From: Candidatus Poribacteria bacterium
Lineage (GTDB): Bacteria > Poribacteria > WGA-4E > WGA-3G
Assembly: GCA_022394755.1 (NCBI GenBank)
Contig: JAGFCA010000038.1
Span: 1-60,583, forward strand
Reading direction: 5' to 3'
DNA: 60,583 nt
Shown here in pieces: positions 1 through 7,290 of this stretch; the stretch's first letter is position 1; every line of letters starts with the position of its first letter. Both the position numbers and the translations under genes were made by a program. Under the pieces are notes generated by a model. That model was not told the origin of the DNA and did no database searches. It worked only from the letters and a program-made list of their open reading frames with translations.

Positions 1-117
1 ATGGCAAAACAGAAGAAATGAAAAACAGACCAAAACAAGTTGGAGGTTTACTACAGATGATGCACGTATAAAACTAAAACGACTATACCCATCGATTATC
101 ACTTGACTAAGCACTAG
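1..117 (+). mobile_element. 3' end of an IS630-family element at the left edge
   Basis: The block 2-117 is an exact reverse complement of 60468-60583, so both edges carry the same element with its 3' end facing inward. It holds the tail of a transposase gene (2-106) and then the outer end of the element. Both copies finish in CTAG, after which the flanks differ (CATG here, TATT on the other side). IS630-type elements are known to insert at CTAG and duplicate the TA, so the element proper probably ends at 114, with 115-116 as the TA copy. The rest lies outside the window. Confidence 0.75.
2..106 (+). CDS. IS630-family transposase, C-terminal fragment (partial)
   Basis: An open frame enters from the left edge and stops at 104-106. 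Its 34 residues include WRFTTDDARIKLKRLYPS, which I recognise as the usual last segment of one IS630 transposase group, the group with a DDE_3 catalytic domain that ends in W-x-F-T-T-x-D-A-R-x-K-L-x-x-L-Y-P. The catalytic domain would lie upstream, outside the window. The same codons occur at the right edge on the minus strand. Family assignment rests on this tail and on the CTAG/TA junction. Confidence 0.7.
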   Translation, partial: WQNRRNEKQTKTSWRFTTDDARIKLKRLYPSIIT

Positions 118-243
118 CATGTATTACCATTTTTAATAAAAATGTCTCATTTAAAGAGTCGGGATACATAGATCCCTCCTACCAAAGAACAGAACACAAA
201 ATAAAGTCATAATGAAAATAAATCAATTGAAAATGGTATAACC

Positions 244-843
244 TTAATCAGATAAAAGGATAAACGAAGCTAATGATAAACACCCTGTAGTAAAACCCGC
301 GGCTGCCATGTTTCTTCGTATTGAACGCGTTTTCTTCTTATATGCTTTTGTGTATTCCTCTACATATTCAGCAGATTTACCAATTAATTTGTCTGGTGAT
401 GGGTTGGTCTTATAGTTGTATATACCAATAATAGGAATTAACGCGCCGAATACTGCTCCTAATAAACATCCTTCATCCATACAACCATTCTCATATAAAC
501 AAGAACCATCACCAATCTGCGTGGAGTCATAAAATAAGATGTCATTTATATCATCCTCAATCAATGGGGTTGGTTTGGTAATACTACCTATATAGCATCC
601 AGCCAATGTACAAACGGAGGTTGTCACACAACATCCTAAACCTGTTCCAAACCATACAAAACTATTTGTATTTTGTATAGCATCTTTTTCCGCATCAGAT
701 TTTGCTTGTTCTTGTATAGTTTCATTTTGAAGGGTTGCAGTTTCTGTATACTGTACAGTTTGATTTCGTATAGCATGGGTTAACGAAGGAATGTTGATAA
801 TACAACTTATGATGATTGTGATAATTATTTTTTTATAATTCAT
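244..843 (-). CDS. Hypothetical exported membrane protein
   Basis: 199 residues. A hydrophobic N-terminus with a plausible signal-peptidase site after SLTHA (about residue 24) is followed by a polar stretch and two glycine/cysteine-rich hydrophobic segments (about 65-90 and 122-142), a basic region (about 145-180) and a last hydrophobic helix. The segment around DKLIGKSAEYVEEYTKAYKK looks like a type seen in other Poribacteria-like proteins of unknown role. Seven or more cysteines are unusual for an exported protein here. No enzyme motif is visible. No strong ribosome-binding site precedes the ATG at 843. Function unknown. Confidence 0.6.
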   Translation of the reverse strand: MNYKKIIITIIISCIINIPSLTHAIRNQTVQYTETATLQNETIQEQAKSDAEKDAIQNTNSFVWFGTGLGCCVTTSVCTLAGCYIGSITKPTPLIEDDINDILFYDSTQIGDGSCLYENGCMDEGCLLGAVFGALIPIIGIYNYKTNPSPDKLIGKSAEYVEEYTKAYKKKTRSIRRNMAAAGFTTGCLSLASFILLSD

Positions 844-972
844 AGATTTAGAATGATTAGACAGTTTCTATCGGTCTCAATGTGGGATTTCAAGTGTTTT
901 TATTTTTTAACTGATAGCTTTGGTATTGGCATAACTTACCAAGAACGCTTTTAAATCAAAAGTTGAGATTTT

Positions 973-1184
973 ACATAGCACTCCGCTGGAGTGCAGCACT
1001 CTCTCTACCTTTTATTTCTATAGACATATCACACCTCTGGTGTGGGGAAACATCGAAGATCGGTATTATTAGTTCTGTATTGATTAGGACCAACAACGGT
1101 ATAAGTTGTGGTCTTTGATCCAGCGGAGCAATATGTCTATAGTAGTGAAGTGTAACAATCCCGCACTCCAGAGGAGTGCTATGT
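973..1184. repeat. MITE-like palindromic element
   Basis: Outer inverted repeats of about 22 bases match with few mismatches: ACATAGCACTCCGCTGGAG at 973 against the complement of 1164-1184. A second inverted pair lies inside it (CTATAGACATAT near 1019, its complement near 1131). Short palindromes such as CACTCCGCTGGAGTG (980-994), ACACCTCTGGTGT (1031-1043) and CACTCCAGAGGAGTG (1164-1178) punctuate it. It fills most of the gap 844-1236; a 89-codon open frame across it is a by-product. Confidence 0.65.
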
Positions 1185-1236
1185 GTAGAATCTGTGAAAA
1201 CTATAGAATATTTAGAATTGATTGAGAATTTTGTTA

Positions 1237-4056
1237 TCAATCTTTAAGATCACCCCATGTTGTATAAAGTTTTTCCTTGGATGACACTAAACCACGCATT
1301 CTGACAGTTGCCAACTCTTGTTGTATTCCTTCAAAAGACACCTCCACAATCCGATAACAATACGTCTTGTTCTCTTGTAGGGTCGTATCTGTCCAAGTAT
1401 ATTGATTACGTTGAGAAGTAGTTCCAGCCCCTTGAATCAATGTAGGATTGACAATTTTATACTCACCTTCAAGGGTTTCGCTTCGGAGTATGTTGAATCC
1501 TGCGTTGTTAATCTCTGACTCGGTTGTCCAAGTAATTATAGATGTATTATATTTTTTTTCTGCCTTGAAATGTGATAAAGTGACAGGTAAAGTTCCTTCA
1601 CCTCTATACCCTGGATTTCCTAAATCATTTTTAGTTCCCCAAAATGTAGAAACAGCCAATGGAAAATCTGAGGAGCTTCGCCAATTATTCTTTTCTGTTC
1701 CATCCAGTGGCAAGAAAGTATCCTTTGCATATCTCCGCATTATAGATGTCCGTGGTGCATTTTTTGTTGTATTCATAGGTGTTTCCCATATAGGTGCATC
1801 CTCTGTACTGGGATCTCCATCCAGATTCCCAATTTTATCAACTAAGAGACCTTCACGGTTTGTTAGCTTCAATGAGAAACCAGCTAATCCAATGAGCATA
1901 TTCCTGTATTGGTTTTGTTCAAATTCATCAAAATGGTGTGTGAAAAAACTATAGATCTGGTTTTCTGCTATTAGAATATCTTTTTGTCTTGCCTGCCATG
2001 TGACAATTAGTGCTGTTTCCTCTGGTGGAATGTAAAGAGTGTTAAGAGAAATGATCCCATGTCTGTGTTTACCATTTAGATCTCTTGCTTCAATTGCCAG
2101 CTGCCAACCTCTGAGATTTGCAGTATCTTTTTTTGAACTATTATATAATTCCAACCATTGAGGTAGAGAATGAACGCCTCCTCGTGAAGGAATCATAAGT
2201 TCACTGAAACTCACATGAATTGGTATTAGCTCAGGTATAATTGTTCCTCCATCACCTGGTGCTACATTTATTGTCACAGTAATGCTTGCACTCCCACCTT
2301 TACCGTCAGTCACAGAAACATTGATAGTATATTTGTTTTTGGTATTATAATCCAATATTCCATTCGTAATAAGTTTGCCTGTTCTGCTATCAATATTGAA
2401 CACACCTCCATCCACTGAAGATGAGATAGAATATGTTAATTGATCTAAATCTGTATCAGTTGCGGATATAGAGCTGCCGAACCTTGTACCAATAGGTGTA
2501 TTTTCAATAACCCACCGTATAGTTTCTGCTTCTTCAAGAAAGGTAGGCGGAGTATTGGGAACACTTTCGTCAACATCTATATAGAGGACGAGATCAGGAT
2601 TCTGTTCTTTCAAAGAAAGGAGTTGAGTTTTATCAGTGATTGTATTTCCCGTTAACCATAACTGTTTTAATTCCGACAATGAGAAAAGTGAATTGAAATT
2701 AGTTATCTGATTATTGCTTAGATCCAGCGAGGTAAGGTTAGTTAATCCTGATAATGCAGATATATCTTGTATTGAATTTCCAGAAAGTGTAAGGCTTGAT
2801 AAGTTTGTTAGTGGTGATAACAGGCTCAAGTTGGTAAACTGAGAATATGAAATTTCAAGACTACTCAGTCCAGTTAATGAACTAATAGGAGAGAAATCTG
2901 CAATAGATGACTGATTTTGTATTCGTAATGTTTCTAAATTCAAAGCCTGTTCCAATCCTGTTAGGTCTGTGATTTGACGGTTTGAATCTGTGAGTTCAAG
3001 TGAAGTTAGGGTTGCTAATATTTGGCTTGTTAGCTGCGTAGTTGGTGGTATATTGATGTTTTCTCGAATAATAGCATCTAAATTCGTGTCTCTTATTATA
3101 ACACTTTTGTTCAACAACTCAGATACATTAACAGGGACATTGAATTCTATATGATTTCCACTTTTGTCTATAACCGCAAGAATTATTGAATCAACATCAT
3201 CATCCAATTGGCTGATATCAAGATGGAAAGTAGCATTTTCTCCGTTAAGACCCTTACATGCAATAACAGTGTCATGTTTTCGATCAAAAAGCTGTGCTTG
3301 ATGTACTCCATCAGGATCACTAACCTGAAAACTAAATCGGATATCGCCTTGTGTTGGTGCTGGTCGGGGTGGTAGTAAAAACGCTGAAGTAGCTCCTGTA
3401 TCTGTATACCCTCCATTCAAGAAAGGATTTACATCTAACCATTCAGCAGCACAGGGGTTATTTACCATCGTGTCAATGGCACCATTACTGTGGATATTGT
3501 GTTTCAACCCAAATGTGTGTCCAAGTTCATGAGCGATTACACTATAATCATAACATCCACCGGCTGCAGTCGCCGCCCAATTCCCCGATGCTACACCACA
3601 AGCATAGGTTTCACGGTCATCAAGTCTAATAATCAAATCAGCTATACTTAGGTCTATAGCAATATAATATATCGTCTGTGATGTATTGTAATGCGGTGTG
3701 AGTTCATCTAATACTTTAAGGAATGTATCTTTGTGGTAATGGGTATCTTTGAAGTTACCTTCGACGTGATCGACTATAACCCTATTGTTAGAATCTGTGT
3801 CTAACTGAAAGGTTTTTCTACCGAATCCGTGTGAGTCCATTACATCAGCAAAAAAACTCTGCGCTTGTTTTAGGTTTGTATCAAGTGTCGCGTTAATTCC
3901 TACATCAGGTGATATGTCATTTGGATGAAAGTATATTGCCTTTACAACATTATCTTGAGCAGTGGTTTTTGGTATAAAGATTGTAAGTGTAAAAAGAGTA
4001 GTACATATTGCTATTAGATAGAAAATTACATTCTGATATTTTTTTCGACTTTGCAT
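1237..4056 (-). CDS. Secreted metzincin-like metalloprotease with LRR, cadherin and lamin-tail-like domains
   Basis: About 939 residues. Order: signal peptide (ending near TTAQ, residue 36); metalloprotease domain with zinc motif HELGHTFGLKH at about 178-188, the metzincin pattern HExxHxxGxxH; leucine-rich repeats at about 330-500; one cadherin-type repeat at about 510-605 with typical DxD and DYNTK motifs; a region resembling a lamin-tail domain (WLELYNSS, GWQLAIE) at about 615-740; a fibronectin-III-like domain near 830-925. It ends in KLYTTWGDLKD, a tail shared in pattern with the two LamG proteins at 35439 and 36374. A TTG two codons upstream (4062) is an alternative start. Likely an exported, surface or extracellular protease; the substrate is unknown. 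Domain calls are by eye; the protease motif is the firmest. Confidence 0.85.
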   Translation of the reverse strand: MQSRKKYQNVIFYLIAICTTLFTLTIFIPKTTAQDNVVKAIYFHPNDISPDVGINATLDTNLKQAQSFFADVMDSHGFGRKTFQLDTDSNNRVIVDHVEGNFKDTHYHKDTFLKVLDELTPHYNTSQTIYYIAIDLSIADLIIRLDDRETYACGVASGNWAATAAGGCYDYSVIAHELGHTFGLKHNIHSNGAIDTMVNNPCAAEWLDVNPFLNGGYTDTGATSAFLLPPRPAPTQGDIRFSFQVSDPDGVHQAQLFDRKHDTVIACKGLNGENATFHLDISQLDDDVDSIILAVIDKSGNHIEFNVPVNVSELLNKSVIIRDTNLDAIIRENINIPPTTQLTSQILATLTSLELTDSNRQITDLTGLEQALNLETLRIQNQSSIADFSPISSLTGLSSLEISYSQFTNLSLLSPLTNLSSLTLSGNSIQDISALSGLTNLTSLDLSNNQITNFNSLFSLSELKQLWLTGNTITDKTQLLSLKEQNPDLVLYIDVDESVPNTPPTFLEEAETIRWVIENTPIGTRFGSSISATDTDLDQLTYSISSSVDGGVFNIDSRTGKLITNGILDYNTKNKYTINVSVTDGKGGSASITVTINVAPGDGGTIIPELIPIHVSFSELMIPSRGGVHSLPQWLELYNSSKKDTANLRGWQLAIEARDLNGKHRHGIISLNTLYIPPEETALIVTWQARQKDILIAENQIYSFFTHHFDEFEQNQYRNMLIGLAGFSLKLTNREGLLVDKIGNLDGDPSTEDAPIWETPMNTTKNAPRTSIMRRYAKDTFLPLDGTEKNNWRSSSDFPLAVSTFWGTKNDLGNPGYRGEGTLPVTLSHFKAEKKYNTSIITWTTESEINNAGFNILRSETLEGEYKIVNPTLIQGAGTTSQRNQYTWTDTTLQENKTYCYRIVEVSFEGIQQELATVRMRGLVSSKEKLYTTWGDLKD

Positions 4057-4129
4057 AACCAATTAGACCTGTGAGTGTATTACAATAATGGTGTAAGAAT
4101 TGATAATCAAATTAATTTAATTTTTAACA

Positions 4130-4536
4130 ATAGTTTGGACAGTTTTCAGCAATACACATTTCGCCCCGCTGGGGCTTATTATATGCGCAAATATGTTGTT
4201 TCTACAACGTATCTCATAAATACGAATCGTGCGTTTTCAGTTAATTCCTCTTTCGTAGAGGCGGGGTTTCTCACCCGTTGTATCAAAATAATGCATGGTA
4301 AGATCCAAAAATCTTCCAAATATTTGATTTATGAGATAGTGTCTACAAACATTTCGCCCCGCTGGGACTTATTATATGCGTAAATATGCTGTTTCTACAA
4401 ACATTTCGCCCCGTTGGGGGTTCCTTAGGTTCATCTGAAAATATATTCTCAAAGTTGGATTGGCGTGAGAAACGTGTTGAAAAAGCCAGAAACATTTCGA
4501 ATATTGATGGATACCTCTCATAATTGTCCAAACTAT
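4130..4536. mobile_element. MITE with ATAGTTTGGAC-type terminal inverted repeats, long copy
   Basis: The ends read AATAGTTTGGACAGTTT (from 4129) and AATTGTCCAAACTATAG (to 4537), giving inverted repeats of about 14 bases. The body matches the complement of 27976-28188 over its whole length. It contains three copies of a small hairpin unit CATTTCGCCCCGCTGGGG (about 4158, 4349, 4405), against two in the other copy. A second element (4210-4338) has inserted into it. No transposase is encoded, so it would have to be mobilised in trans. Confidence 0.75.
4210..4338. mobile_element. Nested 129-bp MITE
   Basis: Perfect 12-base inverted ends, TATCTCATAAAT at 4210-4221 and ATTTATGAGATA at 4327-4338. 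It interrupts the larger MITE. A diverged copy of the same length lies at 12167-12295, sharing ATAATGCATGGTAAGATCCA and other blocks. Confidence 0.75.
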
Positions 4537-4806
4537 AGTAATTATAACGTAAGTTTGATAAATCAGATTATTGTAATCAGAGCGGTTAATGAGAATATTG
4601 TTTTAGAAAATCAGATCCACACATAACATCCACCTCACGTTAATTATACGTTTGATACAATCATCCAATAACAAATCGTCAGTTTGAAAATCAGAATATT
4701 GTATTTCGAAGTGATTAGAAAACGTTCCAACCCAATATTTTAGTATTTTCTTCTTATAAAATGAAGATCAATTACCAATTATCAAACTCACGTTACTATT
4801 ATAACC

Positions 4807-5424
4807 TTATTCAGAAATTGCTTCCTGTGGCTTTGATAGTGATTTTTGTTGAGAGAGTTTTTCTTCTGCCTTTTCTTTCTCGTTTAGTACTTTCTTTGCA
4901 GTAATAATTGTTTTTAGAATCTGGTGTGCGATGGGAACTTGGTGTAGGTCGTCTTCTTCAATGATACGTTTTTTCGCCATTCTATAGAGTGCTTCTAATT
5001 CCTCGATATTGTTCTGTGGATTATCAAGACTCTTTGAATGGAGTTCATTATAATACTCTCTACGTGCTTTATAGAATTTATCTCTATACTTCTTAGGGAA
5101 TTGTGTATGGGTGATATTAAACCTACGTATCCGAGAAGCAATATTAGTACGTATCTCTTCGTCATCACTACACGCATTCATGTAATACTCATCTTCTCCA
5201 TTTACAATTAGGTCGTCATAATAATCATCTTCTCCATCTACTGGATTATGATTTTCTGCGATGTATTCTTGAATATATTGTGACTTACCAATATAAGGTC
5301 TACCGAATAACTCCTCAATATCATCTTTAAATGTATCGATAAATACGTCAATAATTTCTGGTACCTTCATAAAACGTGCAAATGCAGTAATGACAAAATC
5401 GATATGGTTGTCTTTAAATCTCAT
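4807..5424 (-). CDS. DUF2280-like hypothetical protein, copy 1
   Basis: 205 residues, cytoplasmic, charged. The N-terminus (MRFKDNHIDFVITAFARFM) and the centre (FPKKYRDKFYKARREYY, about 112-128) align well with the neighbour at 5587, so the two are tandem paralogues. The layout resembles DUF2280, a family often found in phages: a short helix-turn-helix-like start, then W/F-R-x-x-F-x-x-x-R, then a chain of helices ending in a Lys/Glu-rich tail. An acidic insert with DDYYDD and DEEI separates the halves. AAAGGAA lies about 10 bases upstream of the ATG at 5424. The DUF assignment is from memory of the pattern; DNA binding is only a guess. Confidence 0.6.
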   Translation of the reverse strand: MRFKDNHIDFVITAFARFMKVPEIIDVFIDTFKDDIEELFGRPYIGKSQYIQEYIAENHNPVDGEDDYYDDLIVNGEDEYYMNACSDDEEIRTNIASRIRRFNITHTQFPKKYRDKFYKARREYYNELHSKSLDNPQNNIEELEALYRMAKKRIIEEDDLHQVPIAHQILKTIITAKKVLNEKEKAEEKLSQQKSLSKPQEAISE

Positions 5425-5497
5425 GTTTTGAATTCCTTTAAAATGTTACACTTTTCCTACAAAGTGTAGGATTGTGAATTGTGTTTAAACTTATTGT

Positions 5498-5530
5498 AAA
5501 CCCTTATCTGATATAGGTTTGTAAGGGTTT
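5498..5530 (-). terminator. Likely terminator downstream of the 5587 gene
   Basis: A 9-base stem AAACCCTTA (5498-5506) pairs with TAAGGGTTT (5522-5530). On the minus strand it follows the end of the gene at 5587, but there is no long U-run, so confidence is modest. Confidence 0.4.
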
Positions 5531-5586
5531 TAATTTAAGATTTCAAAAATTTAAAAAAGTATTAAATTCATCAAAAATCCTATAAT

Positions 5587-6243
5587 TCAATTATCTTCCT
5601 TAGTATCAGAATTCTGTTTCTCTACTTTGTTTTCCTTTGTAGTGGTAATTTTATTCTGATTATTTGATTTAGAAGGTGTAACCTCTGGAGTAATGTCAAT
5701 TATACCCACTTCACCTTTAATTAGGTTAGTTGCCGTAATAGTTTTAAGAATTTGATATGCTAAAGTTATATTGGTTAATTCTCCTAACTGTAGCATATTT
5801 ACTTTAACAATGTTGTATAGGAACTCCAATTCGACAATAATATCTTGTGTATCATCTAAATAGCTAACATCCTTGACATTTAAGAATTCGTCGCGAGTAG
5901 TATTAAAAAGTTCTCTATAATTATTAGGAAATTGTGGATGATTTATATCCAATCTCCGAAATCGATCAGAGAGCAAGCGGATTATATATTTGTTTATAAT
6001 TTCTGCGATAACAGGAAACATATTTTCTGCTTCTTTTTCTTTTTCTTTCAAGCTAAGGTATTCTGTATTATCTTGTAATATATATCGACCCATAAATTCA
6101 TCTTTAGTCTCATATTTTTTTCCACAGAGTTCTTCAATATCGCCCTTGTATTCTTCAATAAAGGCTAAAACAATATCCTTACGGTCCATAAATTTTGCGT
6201 AACACTTGACAACGAATTCTTTGTGGTAATCTTTAAGACGCAT
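5587..6243 (-). CDS. DUF2280-like hypothetical protein, copy 2
   Basis: 218 residues from the ATG at 6243, chosen because AAGAGG lies about 8 bases upstream and because MRLKDYHKEF lines up with the start of its paralogue at 5424. The frame stays open upstream to 6396 but that extension is hydrophobic and has no homologous counterpart. Shared features are the KFMDRKDIVLAFIEEYKGDI segment, FPNNYRELFNTTRDEF (about 120-135) and a C-terminal helical pair. The tail is rich in Asn, Lys and Thr. It may be co-transcribed with copy 1 or act alone; a hairpin lies between them. Role unknown. Confidence 0.6.
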   Translation of the reverse strand: MRLKDYHKEFVVKCYAKFMDRKDIVLAFIEEYKGDIEELCGKKYETKDEFMGRYILQDNTEYLSLKEKEKEAENMFPVIAEIINKYIIRLLSDRFRRLDINHPQFPNNYRELFNTTRDEFLNVKDVSYLDDTQDIIVELEFLYNIVKVNMLQLGELTNITLAYQILKTITATNLIKGEVGIIDITPEVTPSKSNNQNKITTTKENKVEKQNSDTKEDN

Positions 6244-6546
6244 AATATACCTCTTTATTTCTGTAGGTTGTAGGTTCGTTTTCCCATACGACAAATTACT
6301 ATATGTAATTAATAGTATAACTAAACTTAAATAGAAATGCAATAAAAATGTTATTATATTTATAACATAGATGTAATATATTCGTATTTTCTTCAAATAA
6401 TTTAGGTATTTTCCTTGAGAATCTGTATATTTAGGTGGAATTGTGTATTTAATGTGATATATATTGTGTTATTTTTATACCAATTCTAATTGAGAAGTGT
6501 ACATTATTTACATTAGGAAAAAGATAATTTAGTTCAATGTTATATT

Positions 6547-6679
6547 TATAAACATTCCGTCACTACGGGACTCACTAAGGCTCTATATAGTTATTCTATA
6601 AACATTCCGTTCCTACGGGACTCCAAATTTTCAGTTAATTAGTCGTATTTAGATGAAAATAGTAATGTGTATATTTCAA
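6547..6679. repeat. 133-bp dispersed direct repeat, copy A
   Basis: Near-identical and the same length as 12301-12433. It contains two tandem hairpin units, AACATTCCGTCACTACGGGA and AACATTCCGTTCCTACGGGA, each able to pair CCGT with ACGG, then a shared non-palindromic tail. Confidence 0.8.
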
Positions 6680-6910
6680 TTGAAAATGGAATTATGTTGT
6701 AAAATAGAAATATTTTCTTCACATATAAAATTTATAGTTATTAGTATCGGAGGTGCTTCCTTCAATGGCGTGTTTTTGGAGGTTGGATAGGTAGGGGTAC
6801 GGGAAAGGTTAGGTATACAAAGGAGGAGTCGGAAATCGGAATTCCTTTCTACAGTAGAGGGTGTTAGAATCTCAGGATTTTTGGGAAAGAAGTAATAGAA
6901 CTTTTAAGGG

Positions 6911-6952
6911 TCAGTTGTATGGTTGGATCCAATACTCCATCCATACAACTGA
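6911..6952. other. Strong inverted repeat (12-bp stem)
   Basis: TCAGTTGTATGG (6911-6922) pairs perfectly with CCATACAACTGA (6941-6952). The loop holds its own palindrome TTGGATCCAA. It lies about 340 bases beyond the end of the lipoprotein gene at 7291; there is no U-run. Purpose unclear. Confidence 0.45.
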
Positions 6953-7074
6953 GTTAGAGTTAACATGAGTTTGAAAGATCAGAATCTTTACATCAGGTAT
7001 TTTGGTGTCATATTTGTGCCAGAAAAGGTTTAAATCCTGTTTTCAAAACTCCCGTTTAGTTTGTTATAGTTAGG

Positions 7075-7130
7075 ATAATAAGTCAAGAACATGACCATGT
7101 CGGTGTTTTGAATTAAAATCAGCTTAATAT
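7075..7130 (-). pseudogene. Remnant of a fourth His-rich lipoprotein gene (3' end only)
   Basis: On the minus strand this stretch reads NSKHRHGHVLDL, closely matching the end of the intact neighbour (ATKHRHGHMHDL). The DNA shares AAAACACCG-CATGG-CAT with it. The rest of the copy is no longer recognisable. Confidence 0.5.
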
Positions 7131-7290
7131 CCAAAACCACAACTCTTTACAAACTTGACTATTCTACCGTGAGTATCAATAATAAATAGAATCTTGTACT
7201 TTGGAACAGTTAGAAACCGCTCCTACTGTGTATAATTGTCTTATATTCAAATAAGGTAAAGTTCATATACCATCATTCAAACCCACGCGT

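Larger units (their letters stand above)
4057..4806. other. Gene-free stretch holding a MITE
   Basis: Apart from the MITE at 4130-4536 I see only AT-rich sequence here. Short open frames at 4075-4383 (+) and 4343-4531 (-) are translations of the repeat. Confidence 0.6.
6244..7290. other. Gene-free 1-kb stretch with repeats and a decayed gene end
   Basis: Contains a direct repeat (6547-6679), a hairpin (6911-6952), a lipoprotein-gene remnant (about 7075-7130) and a short GTAGGAGCGGTTTCTAAC-type box (complement near 7209-7226) that recurs in shorter form near 14638-14652. No intact gene seen. Confidence 0.55.

Noticed and set aside
971..1240. 89-codon open frame on the minus strand
   Set aside because: It lies entirely over the palindromic repeat element; its residues are translations of the palindromes, with no ribosome-binding site or domain.
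1448..1954. 168-codon plus-strand open frame
   Set aside because: Antisense to the metalloprotease gene, whose domains are clear; no motif of its own.
4075..4531. Two short open frames (102 and 62 codons)
   Set aside because: Both overlap the MITE and the copy at 27964-28242 gives the same kind of spurious product.
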